Assembly: GCA_964036275.1 (NCBI GenBank)
Contig: OZ038437.1
Location: 5,043,241-5,107,240, forward strand
Length of the DNA stretch: 64,000 bases
Direction: 5' to 3'
Source: Litoditis marina
Taxonomy: Eukaryota; Nematoda; Chromadorea; Rhabditida; Rhabditidae
Shown here: piece after piece, positions 1 through 13,700 of the stretch
Numbering within the stretch: position 1 is the stretch's first letter
Layout: each line of letters opens with the position of its first letter
Made by a program: the position numbers and the translations under genes
The notes under the pieces: model-generated
The model's database searches: none
The model's input: only the letters and a program-made list of their open reading frames with translations
Told to the model about the DNA's origin: nothing

Positions 1-62
1 AAACGTGGTTGTTCGTAATATTAGTGATTGATTATCTGTAAATATCGATTGATTACTTTCAG

Positions 63-1671
63 GCGTTGATCGTGCGCGACGTCTCCCAACTGGAGACAGA
101 TGTGGTGGATCGTCTTCCTACCATCTCCACGGCCCCCCATCCAATGTTCGAGAAGCGGGCCGGACAGTTCGACTCCCTTCTGGGGGTGGGAATAGCCGGA
201 GAACTCAGGAAGTACGTCGCTCTCTCTATCACTCTCTCTCTCTCTCTTTCTTTCTTTCTCTCTCTCTCTTTTCTTCCCCCCCCCTCAACATCTTTTCTCA
301 GATCACGTTCTTATAACGTTTGTATCACGTGCAATGAGGGGAGGGGACGTTGCCCTATTGAATGACAAAATGTGGCCAGAAACTCTTGTTTGCGCTCTTT
401 ACTCGGATAACCGATAACTGACAAAAACGTATGCGTTGAATGCAAATAATACTGCAATTCTCAAACAGTGTACAAAAATATTACGTTCTCTCTATTATCT
501 ATCTATCTGTCTGTCTGTCTGTCTGTTTCTCTCTCTCCCTCCGTCCCTACCTAAGTAAATTCAACCTCCACACCCCAGTAAGGTCCGACTAAGCTACAAA
601 AAGTAGGCCGTTTTCAGATGTAAACACGTGAAAATTAAGAATTTTTCATCAAAAGTAGACCGTTTGTCTTCTTTTCGGCTAAAAAGTAGTCCGTTTCAGA
701 TTTTTTCTGACTATTCGGACAACTTTACTGTGTTGTGTGCAACCTCCCTTTTCCAGTTGCATCTTCTCCTTCTACCAACGCGTGCACCAGATCCGCGACT
801 GTTGCCTTCGCTACGAGAAGGCCGGCATGGAGGTCCAGTTGGAAGCAATTAGGGAGACGCTGGCAGAGGCGGTGGCCGAAGCTATTGGGAGGTTAGATAG
901 ACTTAAAATTGGTTACAAACTGTTATAATACATTGAAAACTATGTTTTTTGGTTTCAAAAGGCGTGTTTGTGGTAGACACGGTGCTCGTAGCGCGGTCGG
1001 TTGATGAGTTTTCGAAAATTGAACCCCTTTCGCAAAGCTAACCGAAAAAGACCGGCGTGGAGGTCCAGTCTCCAGTTGGAGGCTATTAGAGAGACGCTGG
1101 CGGAGGCGGTGGCCGAAGCTATTGGCAGGTGACGCACCACATACCATGTTTTTTTGTGTCGAGAAGCTTCTAGAAACTATATAGGGAATGCCTAAATCTT
1201 CGGTGTAGTCTGATCTTGATACGCGAATAGGGCAATGACTTCTTCTGGAAATAGCTTTGTTTGTGACGAAAGACGAAACCAAAAAGGGGTTTTGTTATAA
1301 ATTGTTCAACTATCACACATGGACATCAGAACGTAACCAGCTTTGCCTTTTTCTGTCATCGCTCCTTCTTTTTAATCAGCAATCTGATATTTTGCAGACT
1401 GGCTGCCCGAAACTGTACCAGCTGCGAGGCTGAAGTCTGTCTGGCTAGGTGCCGGCTATGTCTGGCCCTCATCCATTGTGACCCGACAACCGTCTGTCAG
1501 GCACTGAACAAAGACGGCGACAGGATCAGTCGAACCAATCGGGTACTTCATGAGGCCAGCGAGGACGCGTTGTGGTGAGTTTTCGGAGAAAAATAACCAA
1601 ATTCGATTATAACCGATCCACCAGCGCGCTTCTCGCTGTCACTTTTATGTTGGAATGTAAATGGTGACAGT

Positions 1672-1709
<38 letters not shown>

Positions 1710-4700
1710 GAGTGAGAGAGAGAGGGAGAGAGAGAGAGAGAGAGACATTGTTGTGAGAGAGTGTTCCAGTATGAGAGGGCTGTAAGAGAAATGTGCAGAT
1801 CATCTAGCCGCCGGGTTACTGTTTCCTTGGGTCAGGTCAACGAGGTGAATTATGACGATTGCGTTGTCTTTAATGTTTCACATTCAACAAACCTCCGATA
1901 CAAGTTTATTCCTTCAACATGTAAGATAACAAAACAATGTCGACAATCTGGCGGTGCACATTACCCGCAACCAAGAAAAAAAAACAAAAAATCGATAATC
2001 TGAGTCTCTGTACGTGCTATATAGTAGAAATTCATCTTTAAGGCGGATTTAGTATCACAATGAGTATGCAAACACCGAGGTCGAGAGTAGTGAACGTGAT
2101 ATGAGGATTTCGATTGACAACTAGTTTGAAGAAAAATATCTGTGAGAAAATCAATATTGGGAAAATCAATATATTCCTATCATTAATGGATGAACGGAGT
2201 CTATAAATGTCGATCTGTATGTCTGGAAGAGGTAGCCGAATAACTGCAGACTATTACACGAAAACAGAGATACGAGTGCTGTAAGCGAGTGGAAAATGGA
2301 AAGTCATGCCGAACAAGAAAGCGTGTATTGCACGTTACACGTCACGTGACCCACCAAGTTAGTAGTGATGAGATGATAATGGTCTACTGTGCCGTGTATA
2401 GGTGCCAAATGGCAACACCTGAAAAGGCGTATTTCACGTTACACGTCACGTGACCCACCAACTTATTAGAGATGAGATGATAATGGTCTACTGTGCCGTG
2501 TATAGGCGCCGAATGGCAAAACGTGAAGAGGCGTATTTCACGTGTCACGACACGTGACTCACGAACTCAATGAAGGAGGAAGGATACAAATTCTACTGTG
2601 CCGTGTACAGCTCCCGAATGGCTTTCAGCAGCTGGTTGAAGGGTTTTTTGAGAAATCTCCGTCGGAATACGTACTCGTAGGCGAATGGGTCCGAGGGACC
2701 GGCTGGCACGGACTCCATCAGCGTCTTCACGTACTGTCTGGAAATAATAATAACAATAGTTATTAAAATAATGATTCAAAATAGAAAGACGGCGAAAGGA
2801 CCCCCGATATAACCAGTGAAAGAAGAGTTTTTTTTAAATGGAATCTTATATCGCAACCAATTCTGATTCCGTGCGTATTCTCCCTTGTCTCACATCAGAA
2901 AAGTGCCCTTGTAACTTTTTAAAATTCTTTTTGTTAAAAACTCTTTTTAAAACTTTCAAAACACCGAACGTACTTGTCCTTTTCCTCCTCGCTTAGTGTC
3001 AGCCAAACGTCGGCGATCGTCTTCAACTGGTACATTCCACCAAACAGCTGGTTTAACTGGAAATTAGAATTGAGTGACTATCAAGCGCATTTGGTCTTTT
3101 CTGGGTTCAACGAGTCTTGGTATTGTATTATAAGTTTGTATTGTATTGTATTTTGTTCTTTCAAGTTCATGATGATAATTTCACCGGATCAGAATATTTC
3201 TAACCTCGTCGAGTTCTCCGAATCGTTCCATGAGCAGATCTCGCATCACTACGGTCGTCTTCTCCTTCACATTGTTGTACAGGGTGCTCTCGAGCAACTC
3301 GCGCGTGAACTGGGAATAAGGGGAGTAAAAGTTTCCCGACTTTTTTTTCCGAACTTTCACATTTTCACAAATTATCTCTCTCTCTCTCTCTCTCTCTCAG
3401 AGTATTCTCACTGCATATACTCCCTACGACAGATATCTTCAATCCACACTCATGTATATATTTTCTTATTTCCTCTTCTAAGTAACTTTACTTTATATCT
3501 AGAAAGAATTTTACACCTAGTTAGAAACGTAGTTCGTTTTTTGGTTGCTTTGTTCACGGGTATACTACCGGGAATCTACTGAAGATGCCTCGCCCGGTGG
3601 TAAACCTGCAGCATCGTCTAGATAAGAGGCGAAACGGTGCTGCAATATAAAATTCTTAACCTTACTTTACTCTAATTACTTAGTTAGTTATATAACTTTT
3701 TTCATCTCTCTCCCCTCCCTTCCCTCTGTCTGTCTGTCTGTCTGTCTCCCTCCCTCACTCACCTGTCGATCGGGAAATTCACAGATAGATATTTCCTCCG
3801 TTTCCCAGCAGACCAGGACCATTCGCATGGTGAACACCCGCTCCCTCCTATTCCTATGTTTCGCGGAGATGTCTTCGGTGTGGAAGGTCTCCAGCACCTC
3901 CACGGTCCGACCCTCGCCGCCGATGGCGCCGCGACTCGCGCGCAACTGGCACCTGTGGAGGAGATAATAATAATGTTAATAATAATAATAAGAATAGTAA
4001 TAATACAAAGTTCATTTGCAAACGTATAAGACCATACGAATTTCTTATTGTAAATGTAAATAGACAATTCTGGGAACGAAAAATCGGAAAATCCTACGAC
4101 CAAACAAGCTCTGAATGTGGTTCTTTACTTTTTGAACTTCTGATTTTCTGATTTGGAATCGAAATAGAAGGTTACCGAAGACAAAATTCCTACGACCAAC
4201 CAGCTCTGGATGTGATCCTTGATGAATCCGACGGTGTTGTGGATGGTCTCCTCCACCAGTCGAAACTCTCCGAGAAGTCGGTTGTATTCGGCGGCGGTGT
4301 AGCCGGGGTTCTCGCACCAGATCAGCATGAAGATGAAGAACTGGAATAGATCAGGGTTTAGTCTTATGTTCACGATCCAAGTTTCATTCGTTACAGCACA
4401 TTAGCGGCTCTATAACCTACGCTCTGCGCTGGCCCAGGTTATTTGTGATATTGCAAAGTTCCATCATGACTGGTTTGAACCTGGCGGCGTAGCAAACCGT
4501 CCATGAGAAGTTCATATGAGTTTCTCATGAAATGCCGCATGAGCTACTCGTGAACTCTTAATGTTGTAGCATAACAATCAATAGAATCTCATGAGAGACT
4601 CGTGCGAATAGCTCATGATGTGATCTCGTAAACTTTTGTGGGGATTGCTACGCCGCCTGAATGAAATTGAAAAAGGGTTGATCTCTGTACCAGATCAGCA

Positions 4701-7700
4701 TGAAGATGAATAACTGCAAAAGATATGGAAAGTTAAATAACTGTCTATTTTGTCGTATTTTCACTCCATTTTGAATTATTTTACAATTATATAATCTTAT
4801 GTTAATCGTAGATGGACTACTGTCTGTATAGGGTGTGTAAATAAGCATGAGTGAGCTTTTGTGATCAGCTCTTGCGGTTGGTCTCAGAGAGATACCACGG
4901 CAAGGATCGCTATAGTGCAACATGAAGTATGATTGTTTTGAAGAGCAAACCCTACAACCGAAGTCTAGGTCCAAAAAGTCTTAGTTACCTTTATAGAGGA
5001 ACATACCTTGTTCATGGGCATTCGTGAATAGAACAGGAAGGTGCCCTCGTAGACCGAGATCTTGGTGATCACGCGACGTTCACGTCTCTTTCGACACGAT
5101 CGACAGCGCCACTGAAGTATGTTTATGAGCGAATATCATTCTATCTTCTCTCTCTCTTTTCAGTTTTTTCTCTCCCTACCTGTCTCTTTTTCCTCTCTTC
5201 CTACACATCTCTACTCTTCATTCCCCAATTTCTTATTTTTCTTCTCTCTTTCTCTCCCTTTCTCTCTTCCTAATCTCTTTCTCTCTCTCTTAACTAACCA
5301 CATATCCGTTGGCGTGCTTGATGAGGCTCATGAACTGTTCCTTGGGACAACTCTCGATCCTACACTCCCTCGTGTTGGGAATGATGCCATAGCGTGCCAG
5401 AAACTGGATTCTGAAAACAAAATTATTCTTAGAAAACGTTGTTTAACTGTGAGAAAATAGAACTCTCAACCCCTCCAAGTGGTATCGATTGGGTTCTACG
5501 TAAAAGCGGAATGTTTTCGAACACGGTTTGGTTGTTGAAACCCATTAGCCATTGCACGAAATGATATGGAAATAGCGGAAGGTAAATATTATAAATAAAC
5601 CGTACCCCACTCTGCTGTCGAGGAATATCTTCTGTATCAGTTCGGGGGTGAAGTCCAACTCGAGCACCTCGTCCGGTTCGGCCACCGCGACGCCCTCGAG
5701 AATGGTGAACTTTCCGCGCTCCGGGCGGTTACGGCATCTGAAGTCGTATTCATAGACAATGACCAAATAATCGTTGTAGTTTAATCGAGTTCTGGCTGAA
5801 AACAACGGAATAAACCTAGAACACAGCGGGAGAAAGCAGTCGTATTGGCTTGCATCCAAAAGCGAACCCTATCCGGCCAGTTAACCAACCGTCGTGACAG
5901 TTTGTTCTTGGCGGCTGTCGTCATTTTTGCCGTCTTTGTCGGCGGCTCCTCCGAGTTTTCCTCGCCCTCATCGCTGCCGGAGTCGCCCTGAAAACGGACA
6001 GTTATATATCGCGAGAAAAACCATTGAAAACATTAAATTTTGCCAGAATAATCATATGAATAACAGAAAACCATCGAGAAACGGGTTTTTTTCTGCGAAT
6101 CTAGAGAAAGCTGAACATTTGAGATGGAAAATCAGTTCGAATGTAAGAAAACAATCGAAAACAGGCAAATGTTTGCAAAACCTGGAGAAAATCGGACATT
6201 TCTGATGGAAATTATGTGATCAGTACGAAGGTGGCTGTGAAGCTGACCTCATCCGCCAGCTCTTCCTGATCGTCCAACGCCTCCTCCTTCACATTCTTCG
6301 ACGCGAACAACTTCTCCAAAATGTCCATCTAACTGAAAATTTCTCAAATGTACCAAGTTGTCGGACCAAGAGCTTTGTATATTTTTTATGCTCATTCTAG
6401 TTAGTTTTTTGCTCTTTTGGTTTTTTGCTAGCATCGCGACTCAATTCCCAAATCGTGGTCTAGAATTCGTGTTTTTTACGAATTGTCGGTAATTTCTGGT
6501 TCAACAAGCTCACTGATGTAACTTTTCGGGAAAAATCAACTTGTTCCAATGGGGGGTGAATAGGAAAGGGGACGAGGGTGAAAGGGGACGAGAGGGGGAC
6601 GGGGGTGAAAGGGGACGGGGGATATGGCAAAGGGGACGAGGGCTGAGGTAAAGGGGACGAGGGGTGGATTGATAATTAGAGAGAAATCTAGTCAAATTTA
6701 GTTTCCGATTACTCCATAATACTTTCCTTGTTCTGTATCTTTATTATTGATTCATCTTTTCCCCTTTCTACGATACCTAAGAGTGTTTTCTTGCCTCATC
6801 CCTCGTCCCCTTTGCCTCAGCCCTCGTCCCCTTTGCCATACCCGTCCCCTTTCACCCCCGCCCCCCCCCCCCCCCCCCCCCCCCCCTCGTTCCCTTTCAC
6901 CCTCGTCCCCTTTCCTATTGGCCCCAATGGGGGCCTAACTGCGCAGTGGTCGGATCGTGCGGTGTTTGTAATCGAGCGAAACATAATTTATCTATCAAAA
7001 AACTTTTAAAAAAATATACTTATCAGAGGTACCGTCAGAAGAAAAATGCTGCTCGTAATTTCTTGACGGTGTACCTCTAACGTGACGCGAAAATGTGTTA
7101 TACCAGATTGGAATTCGTCACAAATTTAACGATTCCGGAAGTAAAACGCCTATTTTGTAATGTCTGGCTGTTCATTGAAGGTTTCATAGTCTGATATCTA
7201 GGTATCTATACAATCATTTCATTGTTGTCGCTAATTTCACTACAGCCCTGGTCCTATCGGCATGCTTAGAGATAACGAGATAGGGCCTCTCTTTCTAGAC
7301 ATGATTACATGACCATTGTAACCCTGACAACCGGGTGCCCTGTCGTATACAATTCCCCTCAGGGAAAGAAGGTACGAGACACGGATTAGCTGATTGTGGG
7401 ATGGAGGTTGAAGAGACTTGAGGTGAATCTTCCAAATTTCACAATTTGGCGTGAAAAATACCGAATTTGCACAGGTTTCGCCGAAAAGTGACGCGGTTTT
7501 TGGAATATAGGACACGGATTAGCTTGATTATGGAGTCAAAGTTAAGGATGTCTGTCGAGGTAGTTTGAAAATTTGACAATTTGGAGTGAAAAATAAAGAA
7601 TTTCCCGAGATTTCCCCGAAAGGGAGCTCGTTGTTATCATGTAACATGAACCCAATGTACGAGACAGATGAGCGTGTTTTGACCTCGAAATTACCGTGAT

Positions 7701-10700
7701 CAAACTACAAATATGGGCATGGTGAAGTAGTTTCTAAATTATAATCATGTTCGAGGCAACGATTTCCGTCCATATAGGGGGTAACATTTGAGTTCGATCT
7801 ACTACGTTTGAAATAGTTCTCCAATTCGATTTGTGGTTCGAGGCTGTGTGCGGCCAGTAGAAACTATCGCTTTCAAACGCGCCAGCCGCCGCGGCCTTTT
7901 GGGGCCAACTCACTTACATTTCCTCGCACACACATGTGGCCTGGTTTCAGACAAAGCGACGGTTTTTCGCGGAAACTTGGAAGTTTTGGTCGAGGTTTGA
8001 AGGGCGGTACATGTTGAAAAATAACAGAAAGCTGATATTGTGGGTGCTAAAGAAGAGAGTAATGGTGATCATCATAGCGGAGTTGTAGTTTAAACTAGGA
8101 ACACGTTTTTCGCGGAAATTCGAAGGCTGTGGTCGAGTTTCAATGTAGTTGATAAACCTGTAGGTTATGGAACGGTTTTCACATATGATTGCATTTTCAA
8201 CGAAAGTTGTGCTTTTGGGTTAGAAAGACTATTTTTGAGCTTTTTTTTTTATTTTCGAGAGGACAGTCGGTTTGTTTTCAGAACGGAGTTTATATTCGGA
8301 GACTATTCCTATTTGGTAATGAAAAACAGTCGTATTCAGTTATTCATGCGGTACAAGTCTGGGAAGTTATTCGGATCAAGGGGACCGCTTTGTTGTCTGA
8401 CTGATCATTGATTTTTTTCGAATGCCGCCGCAATCGGGCCCTTTACATAACGGAAATTGATGGTTCGGTAAGAATGAGAAGTGGGCAATAAACGTTTGGC
8501 ATTCAGATGGAGTATGAGAAAAAGCGCTCAAAACTAAGAAAAAATACACATACGAATGGGGTTTGAGTTAGTGCTAGTTTACTCAATAGATTGAATTCAG
8601 AGGGTTTGTAGAATTGTATTTCGGGATATTTTGATCAAAGAGGACTGGAGGTAGTTTGAATCAAGTGTAGCACTACAAGAATCTTCAATTGAATGGTACA
8701 CATGTTTCACTTAAAATGTAAGATGAAGTATATAGTGTAGATGACTCAAGTTATATTGTATTCTCCGGTATCTTTTGATTCACGACGGCAATCTTACCTC
8801 CAAGTTTTCTTCTAGCTTCTATGAACTGTTGATCCTGGCAAACGGTAATTGCGGTAAATACGAAAGACAAGTTTGTTTACAGCTGTTTGTTTATTGCTTG
8901 TCGCAGTATGTTGAATATATAAAGGGACCAGAGGTGGCCAGCAGTGATTAGAATAGGCGGCTACAATGTGGCGGCTGTCAGCAATGGAGTATGGTTCGGG
9001 CGGCGGCTGGCCATAGGGGCCTTGGCGATTATCGATTTGACTGGAGAGACTGACTGGGGCGGACCATTGAAACTAGACCTGGCGCCGCAAGAGGGCGCCT
9101 GCCTGCCTGTGTACAGGGGAGAGAAAGGGAGAGAGAGAGAGGGAGAGCGAAAGAGGGAGGGAAGAGAAGAGGGAAGGAGAGGAGAAGGAAAGAGAGAAAA
9201 TGGCACCAGAGACTTATGTATTCTTGAAGAGCTCGTTTATCGGTTAAAAACTAAGCTTTCAAGGTAACCATTTTTTTTCAAAGTTTGTCAGAAATTGGAA
9301 TGAGAAGTTTTGATTGTGTTTCTTTAAAGTCTACAAGAGTGCACTTTAAGTAGACAAAAGTACAGAGTATAATAATGGAAAATTTGTTTGATCCTAGAAT
9401 TGTTTGTGGCATCTTGAGTTCGTAGGCGGAGGCATTTCGTTCATTTGGGAATTGATTCTTGAGAAAAACCATCTGAAAGATGGGCTTCAGAAGAAAAGGA
9501 AACGGATATTTGCAATGAATTTTAACAAATGTAAAAAAAAAACAAGATTTTTCTTCAAGATTTATGAAGCAAACTAAATAAGAATTTAGGTGTTATAATA
9601 CAGTTGAATTATTACAACTTTAGTTCACACATTTCATTTGATCGGAGTTTTCAGTCGTTTCTCATTCTCGCTGGCTGACGACTGTCTCTCTGAGTCGAAA
9701 CTCCGCGATTTCATCGATGCTTATGGCCAGCCGGTAATGGCGCTGGCACTAGCTACGGTATGTTTTTCAGTGAAATCCAACCAGTTTTCGAACCGGTATT
9801 CGATAACCAATTTTGTCAGGTTACCTGTGTAGGTAACCGGCTGGTAATCTAAAAGAATCGGCCGAGTATTATGGCCAGCCGGTAATGACGCTGGCACTAG
9901 CCACGGTTTCAGTGAAATCCAACCAGTTTTCGAACGGTATTCGATTACCAACTTTGTCAGGTTACCTGTGTAGGTAACCGGCTGGTAATCTAAAAGAATC
10001 GGCCGAGTATTTTGGCCAGCCGGTAATGACGCTGGCACTAGCCACGGTTTCAGTGAAATCCAACCAGTTTTCGAACGGTATTCGATTACCAACTTTGTCA
10101 GGTTACCTGTGTAGGTAACCGGCTGGTAATCTAAAAGAATCGGCCGAGTATTTTGGCCAGCCGGTAATGACGCTGGCACTAGCCACGGTTTCAGTGAAAT
10201 CCAACCAGTTTTCGAACGGTATTCGATTACCAACTTTGTCAGGTTACCTGTGTAGGTAACCGGCTGGTAATCTAAAAGAATCGGCCGAGTATTTTGGCCA
10301 GCCGGTAATGACGCTGGCACTAGCCACGGTTTCAGTGAAATCCAACCAGTTTTCGAACGGTATTCGATTACCAACTTTGTCAGGTTACCTGTGTAGGTAA
10401 CCGGCTGGTAATCTAAAAGAATCGGCCGAGTATTTTGGCCAGCCGGTAATGACGCTGGCACTAGCCACGGTTTCAGTGAAATCCAACCAGTTTTCGAACG
10501 GTATTCGATTACCAACTTTGTCAGGTTACCTGTGTAGGTAACCGGCTGGTAATCTAAAAGAATCGGCCGAGTATTTTGGCCAGCCGGTAATGACGCTGGC
10601 ACTAGCCACGGTTTCAGTGAAATCCAACCAGTTTTCGAACGGTATTCGATTACCAACTTTGTCAGGTTACCTGTGTAGGTAACCGGCTGGTAATCTAAAA

Positions 10701-13700
10701 GAATCGGCCGAGTATTTTGGCCAGCCGGTAATGACGCTGGCACTAGCCACGGTTTCAGTGAAATCCAACCAGTTTTCGAACGGTATTCGATTACCAACTT
10801 TGTCAGGTTACCTGTGTAGGTAACCGGCTGGTAATCTAAAAGAATCGGCCGAGTATTTTGGCCAGCCGGTAATGACGCTGGCACTAGCCACGGTTTCAGT
10901 GAAATCCAACCAGTTTTGGAACGGTATTCGATTACCAACTTTGTCAGGTTACCTGTGTAGGTAACCGGCTGGTAATCTAAAAGAATCGGCCGAGTATTTT
11001 GGCCAGCCGGTAATGACGCTGGCACTAGCCACGGTTTCAGTGAAATCCAACCAGTTTTCGAACGGTATTCGATTACCAACTTTGTCAGGTTACCTGTGTA
11101 GGTAACCGGCTGGTAATCTAAAAGAATCGGCCGAGTATTTTGGCCAGCCGGTAATGACGCTGGCACTAGCCACGGTTTCAGTGAAATCCAACCAGTTTTC
11201 GAACGGTATTCGATTACCAACTTTGTCAGGTTACCTGTGTAGGTAACCGGCTGGTAATCTAAAAGAATCGGCCGAGTATTTTGGCCAGCCGGTAATGACG
11301 CTGGCACTAGCCACGGTTTCAGTGAAATCCAACCAGTTTTGGAACGGTATTCGATTACCAACTTTGTCAGGTTACCTGTGTAGGTAACCGGCTGGTAATC
11401 TAAAAGAATCGGCCGAGTATTTTGGCCAGCCGGTAATGACGCTGGCACTAGCCACGGTTTCAGTGAAATCCAACCAGTTTTGGAACGGTATTCGATTACC
11501 AACTTTGTCAGGTTACATGTGTAGGTAACCGGCTGGTAATCTAAAAGAATCGGCCCTGTATTTTGGCCAGCCGGTAATGACGCTGGCACTAGCCACGGTT
11601 TCAGTGAAATCCAACCAGTTTTCGAACGGTATTCGATTACCAACTTTGTCAGGTTACCTGTGTAGGTAACCGGCTGGTAATCTAAAAGAATCGGCCGAGT
11701 ATTTTGGCCAGCCGGTAATGACGCTGGCACTAGCCACGGTTTCAGTGAAATCCAACCAGTTTTCGAACGGTATTCGATTACCAACTTTGTCAGGTTACCT
11801 GTGTAGGTAACCGGCTGGTAATCTAAAAGAATCGGCCGAGTATTTTGGCCAGCCGGTAATGACGCTGGCACTAGCCACGGTTTCAGTGAAATCCAACCAG
11901 TTTTCGAACGGTATTCGATTACCAACTTTGTCAGGTTACCTGTTAGGTAACCGGCTGGTAATCTAAAAGAATCGGCCGAGTATTTTGGCCAGCCGGTAAT
12001 GACGCTGGCACTAGCCACGGTTTCGGTGAAATCCAACCAGTTTTCGAACGGTATTCGATTACCAACTTTGTCAGGTTACCTGTGTAGGTAACCGGCTGGT
12101 AATCTAAAAGAATCGGCCGAGTATTTTGGCCAGCCGGTAATGACGCTGGCACTAGCCACGGTTTCAGTGAAATCCAACCAGTTTTCGAACGGTATTCGAT
12201 TACCAACTTTGTCAGGTTACCTGTGTAGGTAACCGGCTGGTAATCTAAAAGAATCGGCCGAGTCTTATGATCACCCGTCTACGCAGAATGGAAGTCATTG
12301 AATTTTGGAAAGAAGAGAATTGATTCCGAATGAATATATTGGTTATGTTGTGTGCACGAAACGTGTTGTCTGTCTTGACCTTGCTCTGGAATTACGTCAC
12401 TTTTACAGTCAATTTAATTGATACATGAATTCATACAGTGAACACACTCGGGATCAAACTACAAAGTACACGATAATTCTTCTCAGGAAAGGGAAGGTTG
12501 ATAGATATATAACCTATATAAGTATCAGGGTATCTTCAACGGAGATGAATGAATAAACTTGTTTATTTTTACTTGTTCATTTACCGGTTAAAACGGTTAA
12601 AAATCTGGATGTGCGTTCGATTGGGCCCGGGTAGCCGGTTTTCAGTACTAACCTGTTTCCTACTGGTAACCGAGCAGAAGCTCACCGGTAAGGTTATAAA
12701 AAATCTGCTTAGATAAATGCTTCATATTACTTCACCCTTTATCACCATAATTCTTCTCAGGAATGGGAGAAGGTAGACCTCCCCGAGGTGGGTCTCGTCG
12801 AGGTTCCGATGTCGCTGTCGCCGCCCCTCCACGCCGCTCTTTTCGCTCTCTGTCGACGCCTGGGCGACGAGTCGGTCGCTCATCTGCTTTCGCGACCTGT
12901 TAGAAAGCGACTGGCGGTCGAGGTTGGTCAAACAACTGGTATTGAATTGATCTATCATCCTTAGCTAGCGGGGGAGATAAGTCAAATAGCTGCCGTTCAA
13001 TCGCAATATTATACAAAACTTAATCATTAAAATTGTCATGTCGACGCCTGGGCGACGCGTCAGTCGCTCATCCACTATCGAGAGCAGTGAGGAAACGACT
13101 ACGGTAGAGGTAGGTCAAAAGGATGGCGATAAATCTCTTATCTTTTCTATTATTAGTGAATAAAAAGCGCAAACTGATCGTTCTACTAGATGAAAACAGA
13201 CTAAGCATGCTATTTGGAGCTTTTCCTTTATCCTTTTATGAATTTCAGAGGTCTTAGCTGTCTTTTCAATATTTTTTCTGCTTCTTCTAATCATCTGATT
13301 CATTACATTTCAATTGTATTCTATTCCAGATTGCCAGCCGTCTCTCAACTATCCTCGACGCGACTCTCCTCCATGCCAATACCGTGCAGCGGGGCTGGAT
13401 CCAGCTGCTGTTCGACTGTCGCCTTCTGAATGCAATGTTCCCTCATGAGAAGTTAGTTAGAGAGAAAAAATGAAATTATGTCTGGTTGGTTCCCTCATGA
13501 GAAGTGGGTTGATCGGCCAATTCCACAACTAAGCGGGTTTTTAGGTAACCTAACCCTTTTTTCGCTAACCTTTTTTCAGGTTACCTTGGTAGGTAACCTG
13601 GAAGTAACCTGAAACTAAAATCCGGTTACCGTTCAAACTAACGGTAAAAACCACATTTTGCGTTAGAAAAACAGGTAACCGGTTTTTCATTTAAGGTTAC

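Noticed and set aside
1049..1138. An alternative COG1 exon
   Set aside because: The donor-like GT is kept but an insertion shifts the frame and no acceptor fits, so it is a decayed copy.
7840..7920. A CpG-rich promoter of the nested gene
   Set aside because: The patch is short and 1.5 kb from the start codon; nothing else supports a promoter there.
8915..9205. TATATAAAG followed by an open frame (MIRIGGYNVAAVSNGVW...), a possible intronic gene or promoter
   Set aside because: No recognisable protein features, no splice-consistent continuation, and the frame runs into a GA microsatellite.
9721..12036. A 771-codon open frame on the minus strand with a 47-residue repeat
   Set aside because: It exists because the satellite unit (141 bp) is a multiple of three with no stop in that frame. 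It has no start context or splice partners and runs antisense to the COG1-derived sequence.
9720..12263. Direct repeats resembling a CRISPR array
   Set aside because: Units are contiguous 141-bp copies without unique spacers, in a eukaryotic intron.
13038..13118. A duplicated functional COG1 exon
   Set aside because: A TGA lies in the coding frame and the acceptor half is missing.
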